Shown: in pieces, positions 55,220 through 64,000 of the stretch
Layout: each line of letters starts with the position of its first letter
How positions within the stretch are numbered: the stretch's first letter is position 1
DNA from: Termitomyces sp. T153
Taxonomy: Eukaryota; Basidiomycota; Agaricomycetes; Agaricales; Lyophyllaceae
Assembly: GCA_018296165.2 (NCBI GenBank)
Contig: JACKQL020000008.1
Span: forward strand, 62,001-126,000
DNA: 64,000 nt
Reading direction: 5' to 3'
Translations under genes and position numbers: made by a program
Notes under the pieces: model-generated
What the model saw: only the letters and a program-made list of their open reading frames with translations
The model's database searches: none
What the model was told of the DNA's origin: nothing

Positions 55220-55420
55220 TGTACAGTAGTTCCCATGCCTCTGCCACCTGCTGATGCACCACACCAAGCAGCAGGGATCCTTAGACTTGTTCTCTTTGGA
55301 TTCCCCTCTGCTAGGTGATTAGTTACCAATTTGTATCGTCATTTACTCCACTAATATACTTTGGATTCCCCTCTGCTAGCTGTGTGACTCTGATCTGCCA
55401 TACCAGAGGTTGCCCTTACA
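55220..55420 (+). repeat. Gypsy B 3' LTR
   Basis: 201 bases matching the left copy. It directly follows truncated integrase sequence and precedes AGTGCTGTGG, where gypsy A gag resumes. Confidence 0.7.
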
Positions 55421-55686
55421 AGTGCTGTGGAGTATCCTCTGGGGTACATGTGGGGGTTGCTGCTATTGACAGGGAATGCTGGAGAGCAGTGCCAGCCCAG
55501 GAAAATTCCCTGGCTAATGGAGGGAGTGTAGAATGCCTGGTTGGGGTCAGGAGTCCAGTAGTGGGGGATGTACTGATCTGCAGAGGGGCCTGGGTAGAAT
55601 GGGGCATATGGGTTTTCAGGGACTAGTTGATAGTAGACATCGGTTAGGTAGCCAGCAGGGTTGTATGCAGAGTTATATGCAGACAT
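55421..55686 (-). pseudogene. Gypsy A gag, N-terminus
   Basis: Starts with ATG at 55686: MSAYNSAYNPAGYLTDVYYQ, Tyr/Pro/Asn rich (QYIPHYWTPDPNQAFYTP), reaching PRGYSTA at the gypsy B border. Start lies 20 bases after the primer-binding site. It shares this low-complexity style with other chromodomain gypsy gag starts. The rest is at 50330 and below. Confidence 0.65.
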
Positions 55687-55705
55687 TGAGACCAGGGTAA
55701 GGGGG

Positions 55706-55717
55706 AGTCTTGATATT
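55706..55717 (-). promoter_or_regulatory. Primer-binding site of gypsy A
   Basis: Minus strand AATATCAAGACT, one base after the LTR end at 55719, complementary over 12 of 12 bases to AGTCTTGATATT at 56286-56275, the predicted transcript start. It does not resemble a tRNA 3' end ending in TGG at its start. Confidence 0.65.
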
Positions 55718-55718
55718 A

Positions 55719-56761
55719 TGTCAGATTCTGCTGATGATGGGGGCTCAGCTACACTGGCAAATCCTTACTAGGTGGATGCAATGTCCTGTGCTTATAACCT
55801 AGCATTCCAGAGTTGATGCAGAGTGGAGAGACTTGTGAGGGAAAGCTAAGGAGAGTGGTCTAAGCAAGTCCAGAGTGGTCTGGAGGAGTCTAAGACCCAG
55901 TGTATTAACATTGGGCTTGGGCGGGCATCAGGAACAAGCTTGTAAGCACATAAATAGATTGTGGAGTAGATGGAGGCTTTGCTAGGGATGGGGGCAGAGC
56001 TGGAGTTTGATGGGGGATCAATTAAGACTTGATGGGTTTGGGGCCAAGGTAAGAGCAAGGTTCAGAGTTGTTGTAAGAATGTTCAGGGTTTGTAGCACAT
56101 GCACAGAGTTTGTACTGACATTGAAGATGGAAAGAACTTAGGGAAACAAATGAAATAGGGACAATCAAGATGAGATGGAGACAAGATGAGATGAGACAGA
56201 GAAGAAATAGATTCAAGATTAAAAATAGAAATAGAGACAGAAAGAAACACAAGACATGAGAGACCAGTTAATGCAATATCAAGACTGGAGTATGAGGAGT
56301 TACTCTATGACTTATATACTGACTACTGGATAGCTCCAGAGGACAGCAGGCATGGTGGTGGGACTCAACAGGGCTGCATAGGGTTGATGGGTGTTGGGTA
56401 TGATCAAGGGGCAGGCTGCAGTGGTATTCTGATGGGATCAGCTGGGGATGCGGGCTGCTCTGGGATTGTCATGATGCTTTGGAGCAGATAGGGGAGCCAG
56501 GGTAGGGGGGTTGGAGGCATATGATGGAGTCAGGAACAGCAGGGGAGGGTTCCAGGGACTCAGGAGGAGTGTCAATGACTGTGCAGAAGGCATCAGAGTT
56601 GGCCAGGGGATTGTCAGGGTTTGCTGGGGAGCATTGGAGTTACCCAGAGTGGGCACAGAGGGTGGGCAAGGGTTGGGGAAGTTTGGCAGGGTGTTGGGAA
56701 GGACTCTGGGAGAACAAAGGGCTGGGAGTGATGGTGGGGGTCTGGGGAGTGGGTTGTGACC
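55719..56761 (-). repeat. Gypsy A 5' LTR
   Basis: About 1043 bases, TGTCAGATTCTG...GGTTGTGACC on +; the last base of the expected TGACA has changed. TATATAAG on minus begins 32 bases upstream of AGTCTTGATATT at 56286. Colinear with the left LTR over about 760 bases and with the solo LTR at 48522 (opposite strand). Confidence 0.8.
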
Positions 56762-59700
56762 CATCTCTTCTTTGATACATATCCTGGACTTTTGTGTTTG
56801 CTCCAGCTTCACCCCAAGCTCCTCTTCAAAGTCTTCCCAATTTACCTCTATGAAGTTTTACACTTGTTCTTCCTCCATGTGCTCCACATCTATGCTGATG
56901 TCAGAGGTCTGCTGATGGTGGCTGCTTGCTCCTCAGCACTTCACACCATAAGATATCTCTTTGCAACATGTCTGTTATGAAGACATTGTTGGGTCTTGTA
57001 GGGTTCTTTGTCCTCCTTGCCTTTAGGGTGGGTACTTCCAGTCTTAGCACCATTACCAATCTGTGCCTAGTCAGTATTTTAATGAGCTCCTCATGAGCTC
57101 CTCTGCTGCCTCAGTGTTCTGCCTTGTGAACAAGTGGTTGTTTTACAGGTCATCCCACATCAAGTGATGTCTGTTAAAATCTCCTACTCATACATCTGTA
57201 TTCTTCCTTCCTTTAATTGCCCTCCCTTCTCTGCTGTCCAGATAGTGATCCAGAGCTCTGATAGCCCTGGAACAATTCCCATCATTGTAGATGTTGAAGA
57301 CTCAGACTGTCCTGTTTCCAGTTTTGATCCTGATGGCTACAACATCTGTGCTCTCCACATTTAGCCATGGTCCATGTGTTAGTGGTGATCCTCCTGTTTA
57401 CCAGCAACATTGCTCTTGATTCTTGCTCAACATTCTTGTTGTGATCTTCTAGGTACACCAGTTGCTAGTACTGGGTAGCCTGTAATTTCTTGTTAAAGTT
57501 GTAGTAGGGTTTCTGTAAACAAGTGATGTCTATTTTGTCAGTCATATTGTTCAGAGTAGGATATTGTGTGGTTAGTGACTTTGAGTCTGTCTCCTCCTCC
57601 CTGCCTTCCACCTCCCATGGCCTCATTCAGTGTTCCTGGTCCAGGGTAATTTTCCAGGATGCACTGACTGAAGATACCACCTCCTAAAGCAGCTCTTTTA
57701 CCACCCTGTCATTGGCTCTAGACATGCTAGCTAAAGACTGCTGAGATACCCAAGTTTTAGGTACCTGGGGCCAGCTCAGCTCTGCTGACAAGCCTGTCTG
57801 GTCAGCTTGGCCTGTGTGAAACCTCCTCTGTCCACATTCCCTATCTTTGCTCCCTCCTGGTTCTGTGCAAAGTCCTGGTTCCCCCCACCTCTCTCTCTTC
57901 CTTGCCCCAGCACACCACCTGCAAGTCAGCCTACTCCTTTGCTTCTGAATACTATACTGCCTATTGTTCCTCTCAACTCCCCTGCATTGCATCTCATAGT
58001 GATACCCTGCTCCTCAGTTCTTCTGGTCCATATCCACTGTTTGTCTGTTGTTGGGTAGTACCTGTAGGACATTTTGGAGTCCTGTCCAGAAGTCTGGTCT
58101 TTGCCTCAATGACAATAGGGCACAACCTTGCCAACAATTGGTGATCATAGCATGTCCCCTCACTTTGCAGCTGATACAGGTATACCTTTTCAAGTTGGTT
58201 TATAGTCCTTAGTTCTGTGAGCTTTTGCACATAGCCCACAAGTGTCTGTCTCCTGTGTGCACTTGTTAGCCAGATGCCCCTTCCCAAACCTTCTGCATTT
58301 CAAGCAGCACCTTGGCTTGTAGTCCTGCTTTCTCACTCTCACTCTTTTCCTCAATTACAAGGCCCCTGTGGATGACATTGTTGGTTCCATCCTCTGTGTT
58401 CCAGGCTAGTGTCAAGTGTGCCACTTTTTGGTTAGGATTTGTCCTGGTGAGGGGCACCCTGACCCATCTTGCTGCTGCTAGTTTGCCTGGGTGGAGCACA
58501 TTGTTCTCCTCAATTGTTGATAAACCCCTGTTCTGAATTATTCTCAAGTGATGTTGGCACAAACTCAACAAAGACTGCAAACATTCTCTCCTTCATCATT
58601 GCTCTAGCTCCAAATTTCTCTAGAAAGAAGGCCCTGATTGTTCCCTCTGGTCAGCCACCTAGCAGCATCCACTGTACTCATCTCATATAAAATCCCACCT
58701 TTCTTGAGCCTGTGGGCTGCAATAAACTCAGTTGGCTTTGGGGCATCCATGCTCACAATACCCATTGTGTCCTTTGCAATACTGACTTTTGCCAGTAGCT
58801 CCTTCTCTGTCAGTTCCTTGACAGAAATGCTGTCAGCTGAGAAGTCAATCAGAACTTGCCTCACTCTGTCCATTGTCCTTTTCCTGATGTCTGATCATTC
58901 TGCTTTCTTTACTGCCTCCACATATGTGTTTACCTGTCATGGTGGGGCTGCCTGCTGTTCTTCATTCCTTAGCCTAAGGTTTCCATCATACTCTGCCACC
59001 TGTCTTTCTTCCCAGTCCCACTGCAAGTCAGCCCTCTTCTTCTTTGCATATCTGACCATGTCCTCTATTGTCCTCACAGTGGCCTCCACAAAATCTCCTT
59101 CTGCTTGTCCATTACCTTGCCCACAGCCTCCATCACCACTCTCACCATCTCCCCTGCCTTCACCTCCTCCATTGCCATCACCACTTCCCTTATCTCTTCC
59201 TTGGCCTCATACAGAATGTCTTTCCTGCTCACCAGCATCAAGAGAGCTGCCTTTAATGTGTCAGCCATCAAATGGGTCCGCACTGTCTGCCATTGCACTG
59301 CTCTCTTGCAGCCAGCTCTTGGTATCTTCCATTGTCTGAATCTTTGTGATGGGTTCATGTCCCTCCTGTCCACTCCTCAAGTTACTTCAGGTGAGCACTG
59401 CAGCTGCTATTCCAGTTTTCCATGCCAGCTGAGTGGCACCTTCTGCCACAGTGCCCCTGCTAGTCATAGGAATTTGCTTGATTAGTTTGATAGGTAGTTT
59501 GTGGGATAACATAGGTGTTTTAAAGATGTTTACATCTACTTCTAATCCCTAACATCCTCTGTTTCCTCAAGCTTTTTGGCCTGAGTTCCCATGATATGCA
59601 GATGGCAGTTTAAGATCAAAACTGCTCACCCTTAGACCTGTCACTGAGGGTCTTGGGGTTCACCTGGAGATTTGCAAGGTAAACCCTTTTGTCCCAGTAA

Positions 59701-59815
59701 GATGAACCTTGTCACTCACCTTGAGGTCTCAAGTCACCTTTACATAGGACTTGTACTGATCCCCTACATAGCTGCCTGGATATGCTGCTCATAGTCATGC
59801 AAGCACTGGATGCAG
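56762..59815 (-). pseudogene. LINE ORF1 and ORF2 start (5' half of split LINE)
   Basis: 5' half of the LINE whose RT half is at 40204-41936. ORF1 on minus: MDRRDMNPSQRFRQWKI region (59373-59074), frame 58873-58604 and 58580-58266 with AAARWVRVPLTRTNPNQKVA and HLTLAWNTEDGTNNVIHRGL, a typical agaricomycete LINE RNA-binding protein, then a zinc knuckle CLKCRRFGKGHLANKC (about 58300-58250) and CGLCAKAH. 58200-56762 should be the end of ORF1 and the endonuclease of ORF2, much decayed; its last piece reads EVNWEDFEEELGVKLEQTQK just before the gypsy border. The CpG-rich DNA starting at about 59816 marks the 5' end. Confidence 0.75.
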
Positions 59816-60382
59816 TGGCGCCCCATGGGCGACACACCATGGTGGTGGAAGTCACTAATTACAAAGATGCGATTCTGATTACGAAGACGCGACTCTGGCG
59901 CGTCAAGAAAAACTCAGACTCCGCCTTGCCGTCGAATCGGCAGGTGTGACATTTGACTCGACTATCGTCCGCGACAGAGGAAAATGATAATCCTGCTCCT
60001 GAACTGGAATCAAGTTGGAAACAGGTAAATAGTCATAGTGTTGTCTGTGTCTCACGTTTCGGACGCTCGATGTGGCAATTTGCAAATTGCCGCAAAACCT
60101 TTTTTCGTCCGACTCAAGGGTACTCTGAACTACGGGGTTGGGATAGTCGGGCTCAGTCGGAGCGCGAAGTTGAAAGATGGTTACATTTCCGAAATCTATA
60201 TCAGGTATCTTGATCCGAGATTATACCGACAACTCATAACATTTACTATACGAGTCAGTAGTTTTGGTACTACTGCCCCTCGACTGGCCCGATGGAGCCA
60301 TAGATGCATAACTAGTTAGTAAGGGCAACTCTGTACTCTGTAAGGAAAAACTGTTACACTTCTTTTTGAGGTATCCTTGTAC
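59816..60382. other. Intergenic CpG-rich DNA
   Basis: Unique sequence between the LINE end and the dehydrogenase stop codon. Open stretches at 59953-60319 on + show no known motif. It holds the 3' UTR of the dehydrogenase gene. Confidence 0.5.
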
Positions 60383-61999
60383 TCAAGATAGTGACGGGGT
60401 AAGTCCAATTCCATCCATGACCTTATCGTTAACTTCAACAACCGCCTTCTGCGCTCTGCCTAAGCCTAATCCAAGGCTTATGCCCGCAAGGTCTGATCTT
60501 CTCCCTGACCGGCCCACTCCACTCCTGTGCTCCTGTACGGTCTTGTACAATCCTTCAAATGTTGTCCATAGGCCCTGGTATCCCAATCCACCCTTCTCTG
60601 GGGGCAGCCGAGCGCGGGAGTCATCAAAGATCAGATGTACTGAAGTGAGTGCGAAGAGCGACGGCTGTAGATTTATGAGATCACCATTGAGCGGGGGAAG
60701 CAAGGTTTCAACAAAAGAACCAAAATTGATCGTTAGCAAGTGCCGCGCAACATAATACCATTCGATAAAACTCGCGATGAAGAGCAGTAATGTCGGAGAC
60801 AGATTCGGAAAGGTACACTCTCCGTCAGTGAGCGTTTCCAGAGTTGTATACACGTCACCGTACGTTGGTACCGGTCCAGGGTCCGCGACAACGAATGCTT
60901 GACCACCAATATCTGGATTTGTACTATCTCCTTGCAGCTCTATGAGGCGCTGTTCGTAACATAGATGTGCGAGCGTGCAATTTTCTACATAGCAGAATGA
61001 TTGCATGATATTGGCAATCCAAGTTGGGTTCGTCTGTCGCACAAGGTATGCCCCACACAGCATGTCACCGCGAGGCCCAAAGACGCCATTGCCGGGGCGA
61101 ATGCAGCCAGTTCTGAGTCTTCTCGACATGCCTGAGCTTGTACGATCAGCGGCACGTACGATGCGGTCAGCTTGTAGCTTTGTGACAGCATAATCGGAGA
61201 AAAATTCATCATGTCGCTTGGGGAGGGTTGCCTCATCGTCATTGATGATTTGTACGAAAGACTTGGGCTTCTTTTCCCAAGGCCAGAGGAAAAAGTGGGA
61301 ACGATGGATGGCGACCGAGCCGGATGAAGTATATATGAGGATGGTAGCTCCAGCAGATCGAGCACTGTTCACAACGTTCTCCGTCCCACGCACATTGACG
61401 TTCGCAGACCTTGACAAAAACATCTCGTATCGCTCGTAAAAGCGAATATTGGCTGCCGTATGAAAGATGGTGAGCTCTGGCAGGGGGGAGGACACAGATG
61501 AAGGCCAAGGTGCATTGAAAGCAGCTTCGACAGCAGTGCTATTGCATACGTCCACCGTGATAAACGCTACGCCCTTGTTCTGAGCTTCGATGAGGTCTTT
61601 GCGTACAGGAGGTCGTATGTCCAAGATTCGAATGCAATTCGGATTTTCCCCACGTTCCAGGAGCGATGCGACAATCCAGCCACCCAGAAACCCACCCTAA
61701 CCCAACGTAAAGGATCACTGATTAGCAGATACAGGCCGGGTAGCTGAAGATTTCAGACGTACCCCTCCCACGACGATATATCTTCGACCCGTCTTTGGAG
61801 GCAGTTGCTCATTGATGGTTATCGGGGGCGATTTTGTGAGCCGTGCGGCTGCTTCGCGAACATAATTTGCGGTCCATCGTTCAGGCGAGAGAGCGACCAC
61901 TTCTTCTGGCAGGCGAAGCAAACGCCTATCATTAAGTCGCACGTAAAGAACAAGTGTAAAAAGAATGAAGATAGGACCGGCAAAAGCCAGAAACCCCAT
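60383..61999 (-). CDS. Membrane-anchored 3-beta-HSD/epimerase-type dehydrogenase
   Basis: NAD(P)-dependent short-chain enzyme of the extended type, in the group of sterol-4-alpha-carboxylate 3-dehydrogenase and 3-beta-hydroxysteroid dehydrogenase; probably acts on a sterol or other lipid at the ER. Exons 61999-61763 and 61696-60383, intron of 66 bases (GTACGT..TTAG), 516 residues. The ATG at 61999 is used since the upstream frame begins with TTG. Residues 1-22 (MGFLAFAGPIFILFTLVLYV) are a signal anchor. The Rossmann motif straddles the intron: RRYIVVGG-GGFLGGWIV. Then LDIRPPV, VDVCN, FHTAANIRFYERY, NVRGTENVV, YTSSGS and the catalytic YAVTK (YxxxK), then IRPGNGVFGP. A second hydrophobic segment near 340 (LLLFIASFIEWYYVA) may also contact the membrane. 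The gene is intact. The exact substrate cannot be read from sequence. Confidence 0.88.
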
Positions 62000-62345
62000 G
62001 GAAGGATGCAAGTATGTAGAGAAGGAGCAGATTAGGGAAAAAAGGTTCCTGTTTTACTCAGAAGTTGATCGACCAGATATAGCGTCTCTAAGAAGTACAT
62101 TTTCAAGCTTCAAGTTCCGCAGGAATTATCGTTGTCTTTGTTCTGCATGAACCAAAATCTCCTCAATCACCTTAGAAAACTGACGAACTTTGCCTTGACA
62201 GTATAGATAGTACGTGCTACAGGCCGGACGTTCAGCCGACCCTGACATTTTAACGACCATCAGACCAAACAACCATAGAAAAAGAGTTGAGATGGGCTAA
62301 CGTATTAGCTAAGGGGAGCAAGCTCCCCTTTAATAGATATCTATC
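62000..62345 (-). promoter_or_regulatory. Promoter region of the dehydrogenase gene
   Basis: CpG-containing DNA upstream of the start at 61999. No clear TATA box on minus. It ends at a 9-bp perfect hairpin, AAGGGGAGC AA GCTCCCCTT, at about 62315-62334, where CpG-poor DNA begins. Confidence 0.4.
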
Positions 62346-62700
62346 TCTGTCCAAAGCCTTAACAAACTCTAACTACCTAATGCTAGCACTAACAAACTCT
62401 AGCCAAATCTAAGAAAAATCCTGGCTGAATCATAACTATGAAAGACCTCACCAGACAAATCAATTCTATTGATGGATTGCATTTACATTCACATTCGCAT
62501 TTATGCATTCACATTCACACTTAGATAATGTTGTAACGTTGTCCATGTATATCATCACCTTTACATTGCCAGATTCAATGGTTTGATGGTTTAACAACCT
62601 TTGATTGTTGCTCACATCCTGTCTATGGACTTGCTGCTGAGCTGGTCACTCAATTGAACTCTCTTAGGTGCAACCAAACAAGCATTTGGGCTGACACTTC
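62346..62700. other. CpG-poor non-coding DNA with short repeats
   Basis: Contains AACAAACTCTAACTA/AACAAACTCTAGCCA duplicates near 62370-62405 and a CATTCACATTC microsatellite at about 62487-62520. No gene recognised. Confidence 0.5.
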
Positions 62701-64000
62701 ATGGGGCCATCTTTTTGCAGGCTCAGGAACCTTTTTTTCTTACCATGATGTCCTCTCCCCCATCTCCCTGTAGACACCCTGGGTGCCACTGCACCTCCTT
62801 CCTCCCAGATCCTACTGACTGTGCTTGCAGTCAAGCAAAATCTGAACATGCACCTATGCAAACTTGCCATTGCTCAGGAAACCCTTCAATGCTTTTTTCA
62901 TCTGTGCACTGTTTTTTTTGTATTCTTTTTAATGTACTCATCTTTTTCAGAATGGTGTTAGTGGTCCTTGAAGTATACATATACACTGCAACCAGCCATA
63001 CTACTGCCATGTTCATGTGACTGCAACTTTGCCTCTTCTGAGAATAATACCAGCATGGACACTGCCAATCTCTGCCACCTCTTCCCATCAGTCCAATGTT
63101 CAAGGTACATGATCAGACACTTTTCTTATATTTAAGTTCAATGCATAGTACCATTGAAAGGCTCCTCAATGGTCAATACAGCCCATGTAAATGCCTATCA
63201 GTGCCATAGTGCAGCCCCAGGTCCATTGGAGCCTCCTTGTCAAAGTGTTGTCACTGTCAATCCTCTTCCTGAATCTTCAACTACAGTCATTCCTCAACTA
63301 CAGCCCAATTCACATGGGCATACTTCTGCTTGCCCAAGTACTTGACACAACAACAATGTCTCAATGCCAACTGCTGCAACCCATGATTTTAATACTGTAA
63401 TTATATACACTGAACCAATAAGATTCTATTTTATCATTCTATGCCATCATGCTCATTGCTTTTTAATTTTTTGGTACATTAACCACTGAGAGTGGTGATT
63501 TGTTCAAGGATCTATGATGCCCATCTCAAGGAAAATTTCCTATATCCCTCAAGCAAGTGCATGCTTTGAACCTTGCATTCAACTTCAATGCCAATGCTTT
63601 TCCTGACAATCCCATTGGTCCCTCTATGAACCAAAGTATTAATAGCCACTTAAATACATATTTCTTATGCTATGACAACACATTACCTCCCTCCTCTCCA
63701 ATTTGAGCAGCTCAAGAGAAAATTCCATATAAATGGAATTTTTGCATGCCTAAACTCTTAGGTCATGGTGCAACTTTGCTACATCTCCCTGGTCAATGTG
63801 TCACAGAAATTACTTATCATGAACTTGATGCAAGGAGTGTATGCCTTCCAGAATATTCACAACCACTACTAGTAGATGGAGGTTCTTGTTCTTCTAGTCA
63901 CAAGCTTATATTTATTGGTACATGTATTGAATAGTTCAATAATATCAACTGACCCTATCTTAAACAGTACCAATGTTTGCAACTATCATGGGTCCACTTT
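62701..64000 (+). other. Unidentified decayed sequence with a Cys-rich frame
   Basis: Frame 62715-63020 has CRHPGCHCTSFLPDPTDCAC followed by MQTCHCSG, a Cys/His-rich pattern that could be a small zinc-binding domain, like those that accompany some fungal DNA transposons. Later frames (63154-63345, 63746-63934) show no motif, although the last runs nearly to the window edge. CpG is nearly absent and stops are frequent, so a dead element is most likely. Confidence 0.35.

Larger units (their letters stand above)
50479..55420 (+). mobile_element. Gypsy element B, nested in gypsy A, 3'-deleted
   Basis: Plus-strand Ty3/gypsy element, defined by 201-base terminal repeats TGTACAGTAG...CCCTTACA at 50479-50679 and 55220-55420. 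Internal order: gag, protease, RT, RNase H, partial integrase. The integrase is cut at about 55195, right before the 3' repeat, so a deletion has removed its catalytic core, C-terminus and polypurine tract. Similarity between the repeats extends another 18 bases to the left (GGAGTAG.TCTGGTCACC), and no clean target duplication was found, so the outer limits are uncertain. Confidence 0.75.
41937..56761 (-). mobile_element. Gypsy element A (chromodomain-type), host of nested insertions
   Basis: Minus-strand Ty3/gypsy element. Its right (5') LTR is 55719-56761 and its left (3') LTR is 41937-about 42696. Flanking 5-base words are TATCT (41932-41936) and CATCT (56762-56766), a near-perfect target duplication. 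It was inserted in ORF2 of a LINE. Internal order on minus is gag, two protease domains, RT, RNase H, integrase, chromodomain region. It holds gypsy B and a young solo LTR. Pervasive CpG loss and stops show it is inactive. Confidence 0.85.

Noticed and set aside
59953..60319. Small genes in CpG-rich DNA (86 and 93 residues)
   Set aside because: Overlapping frames without motif, no consistent start context, and located where the 3' UTR of the dehydrogenase gene is expected.

Overview
The window looks like nuclear DNA of a filamentous basidiomycete, most likely an agaricomycete. The host genes have many short introns (about 50-60 bp, GT..AG), their proteins are fungal (eIF4E-family protein, mitochondrial-type DEAD-box helicase, CTP synthase, F-box protein, membrane-anchored short-chain dehydrogenase), and the mobile elements are families typical of agaricomycetes: KDZ transposon, Tc1/mariner, copia, chromodomain gypsy, LINE, Helitron. 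This placement is inferred from gene content, not from a database search.

There are two kinds of DNA. Two CpG-rich islands, about 25.8-38.0 kb and 59.8-62.3 kb, carry the live genes. Everything else is almost free of CpG and is full of transposon remains whose stop codons and lost catalytic residues mostly look like C-to-T or G-to-A changes at former CpG sites. This is the signature of cytosine methylation followed by deamination.

Layout. 1-4 kb: a broken KDZ transposase gene on +, interrupted by about 0.85 kb of non-coding DNA. 4-7 kb: unidentified decayed sequence, four tRNA-like units on - (5.77-6.40 kb) and a short tandem duplication. 7-18.2 kb: fragments and LTRs of chromodomain-type gypsy elements, a truncated Tc1, and unidentified sequence. 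18.2-27.1 kb: a truncated plasma-membrane H+-ATPase (PMA1-type) pseudogene on +, with a Tc1 element in its first visible intron and a complete copia element in a coding exon. 27.25-38.03 kb: the gene island, with eIF4E (-), DEAD-box helicase (+), a small hypothetical gene (-), 12-exon CTP synthase (-) and an F-box gene (+). 38.1-40.1 kb: a 59-bp tandem array with hairpins and a Helitron helicase remnant (-). 40.2-59.8 kb: one LINE (-) split by gypsy element A (-), which is itself split by gypsy element B (+) and by a young solo LTR. 59.8-62.3 kb: a gene for a 3-beta-HSD/epimerase-type dehydrogenase (-). 62.3-64 kb: CpG-poor unidentified DNA.

The host genes shown are housekeeping functions (translation, mitochondrial RNA, CTP supply, ubiquitin targeting, lipid or sterol redox) with no sign that they form a pathway. 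I found no defence system, gene cluster or CRISPR. The most informative observations are the methylation edge inside a single copia element, loss of catalytic Asp codons by CpG decay in several retroelements, a Tf1-like self-priming signal shared by the gypsy LTRs, a gypsy element with two tandem protease domains, and the tRNA-like repeat cluster.
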